A stretch of DNA of 5,980 nt. Source: JBCDIQ01 sp039024295 (GTDB taxonomy: Bacteria; Bacteroidota; Bacteroidia; J057). Positions 5,258 to 5,980 of this stretch are shown one piece after another. The notes under the pieces are model-generated. The model was not told where the DNA came from, ran no database searches, and worked only from the letters and a program-made list of their open reading frames with translations. The stretch covers positions 1 to 5,980 of the forward strand of contig JBCDIQ010000352.1 in assembly GCA_039024295.1 (NCBI GenBank). Direction: 5' to 3'. The translations under genes were made by a program, and so were the position numbers. Numbering within the stretch: position 1 is the first letter of the stretch; every line of letters starts with the position of its first letter.

Positions 5258-5980
5258 ATGTCACCACAGGTAAAAATATTTGCAGGGTCCGCCTCTACCT
5301 ATTTAGCGGACAACATCTGTGATTTTTTTGGCTCTCCACTTGGTGAGATAGAGATACTTACCTTCAGCGATGGGGAAATGCAAGTATATTACCAGGAGTC
5401 AATCCGCGGTAAAGACATATTCCTCATCCAATCCACCTTTGCACCAGCCAAGAACCTGATGGAGCTGCTCCTGATGATTGATGCAGCCAAACGGGCTTCG
5501 GCCAATCAGGTGATCGTGGTTATGCCCTATTATGGGTATGCTCGTCAGGACAGGAAATTCAAGTCCCGCGTTTCTGTTGGGGCCAAGCTGATTGCAAATG
5601 TGCTTACGGCTGCTGGAGCGGACAGGGTGGTAACCATGGACTTACATGCCGGGCAGATTCAAGGCTTTTTTGATATTCCCTTGGATCATTTGGATGCCAG
5701 TGCGGTCTTTTTACCCTATATCAAAGCATTAGCATTGGATAACCTTTGCATTGCCACGCCCGACATCGGGGGTTCAAGTCGTGCAAGGAGGTATTCACAA
5801 AGACTCCCTGGTGCTCATCTGGCCATTATCGACAAGCACCGTACTCGTCCTAATGAGGTAGAGTCAATGAAGGTGATTGGAAATGTAGAGGGGATGAATG
5901 TGGTATTGGTGGACTGTGGGATATCTAGATGGGATATCCAGGTGGAATATCCAGGTGGAATATCTAGACATCCGGGTGGG
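5258..5980 (+). CDS. prs: Ribose-phosphate pyrophosphokinase, N-terminal part; family match ends at residue 219
   Basis: From ATG 5258 the protein matches PRPP synthase, which makes PRPP from ribose 5-phosphate and ATP for nucleotide, His and Trp synthesis. Visible family blocks are FAGSASTYLADNI (8-20), FSDGEMQVYYQESIRG (36-51), MIDAAKRASANQ (73-84), MPYYGYARQDRK (89-100), MDLHAGQIQGFFDIP (127-141, with H130), a PDIGGSSRARRYS block, and DKHRTRPNEVE with the following IGNVEGMNVVLVD ending at D219. The family should continue with the PRPP loop (VDDxxDTxGT type) and about 90 more residues. Instead, codons 220-241 read CGISRWDIQVEYPGGISRH, then PGG, encoded by a 13-bp tandem repeat up to the window edge. 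The second Asp and the DTxGT motif are missing, so the product as read would be inactive. It starts 14 nt after the tRNA and has no Shine-Dalgarno sequence. Identity of the first 219 residues is near certain; the tail may be an assembly or insertion product. Confidence 0.93.
   Translation, partial: MSPQVKIFAGSASTYLADNICDFFGSPLGEIEILTFSDGEMQVYYQESIRGKDIFLIQSTFAPAKNLMELLLMIDAAKRASANQVIVVMPYYGYARQDRKFKSRVSVGAKLIANVLTAAGADRVVTMDLHAGQIQGFFDIPLDHLDASAVFLPYIKALALDNLCIATPDIGGSSRARRYSQRLPGAHLAIIDKHRTRPNEVESMKVIGNVEGMNVVLVDCGISRWDIQVEYPGGISRHPGG
5921..5980 (+). repeat. 13-bp tandem repeat (minisatellite) inside the prs frame
   Basis: Three head-to-tail 13-bp units: ATATCTAGATGGG at 5921-5933, then ATATCCAGGTGGA at 5934-5946 and again, identical, at 5947-5959. 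A degenerate unit follows: ATATCTAGAC at 5960-5969, then ATCCGGGTGGG at 5970-5980, which is the second unit less its first two bases, with two mismatches. TGTGGG just before 5921 resembles the end of a unit, so the array may begin near 5915. It reaches the window edge and may go on. The units hold the short palindromes GGATATCC and TCTAGA. Confidence 0.85.

Overview
The window looks like ordinary chromosomal DNA of a member of the Bacteroidota, perhaps near the Saprospiria/Cytophagia. The pointers are: a signal-peptide/TPR/transmembrane/HTH regulator of a type common in that phylum; two promoters fitting the Bacteroidota consensus TTTG-N19-TAnnTTTG rather than a sigma70 consensus; no Shine-Dalgarno sequences at the gene starts; and a short outer-membrane-type protein resembling ones common in the phylum. 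The lineage is inferred from these traits, not from a database search.

Layout. 1-1576 (minus) holds a membrane-anchored TPR regulator whose C-terminal end lies beyond the left edge. 1638-1904 (minus) is a small uncharacterised protein of 88 residues, 61 bp upstream of the regulator on the same strand. An 84-bp divergent gap then leads to an amidohydrolase-superfamily enzyme at 1989-3152 (plus). 3267-3743 (plus) is a small secreted, outer-membrane-like protein with a 15-nt perfect dyad just before its start. It converges, with only 7 bp between stop codons, on a complete Xaa-Pro aminopeptidase at 3751-5049 (minus). From 5115 a strong promoter drives tRNA-Gln(UUG) at 5172-5243, and 14 nt later the gene for ribose-phosphate pyrophosphokinase (prs) begins.

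The clearest anomaly is at the right edge. The prs reading frame matches its family up to Asp219, just where the PRPP-binding loop should start. It then turns into a 13-bp tandem repeat (units at 5921, 5934 and 5947, plus a degenerate one at 5960) that runs to the window end. The frame stays open, but the encoded residues no longer resemble PRPP synthase. This may be a contig-end artefact, a repeat insertion in the gene, or a variable minisatellite.

I see no mobile element, CRISPR array, toxin-antitoxin pair or defence system. The genes do not form one pathway: they are housekeeping functions (dipeptide/peptide trimming, PRPP supply, tRNA-Gln), a sensor-regulator, a deaminase/hydrolase of unknown substrate and two uncharacterised small proteins. 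No stretch longer than about 125 bp lacks a gene.
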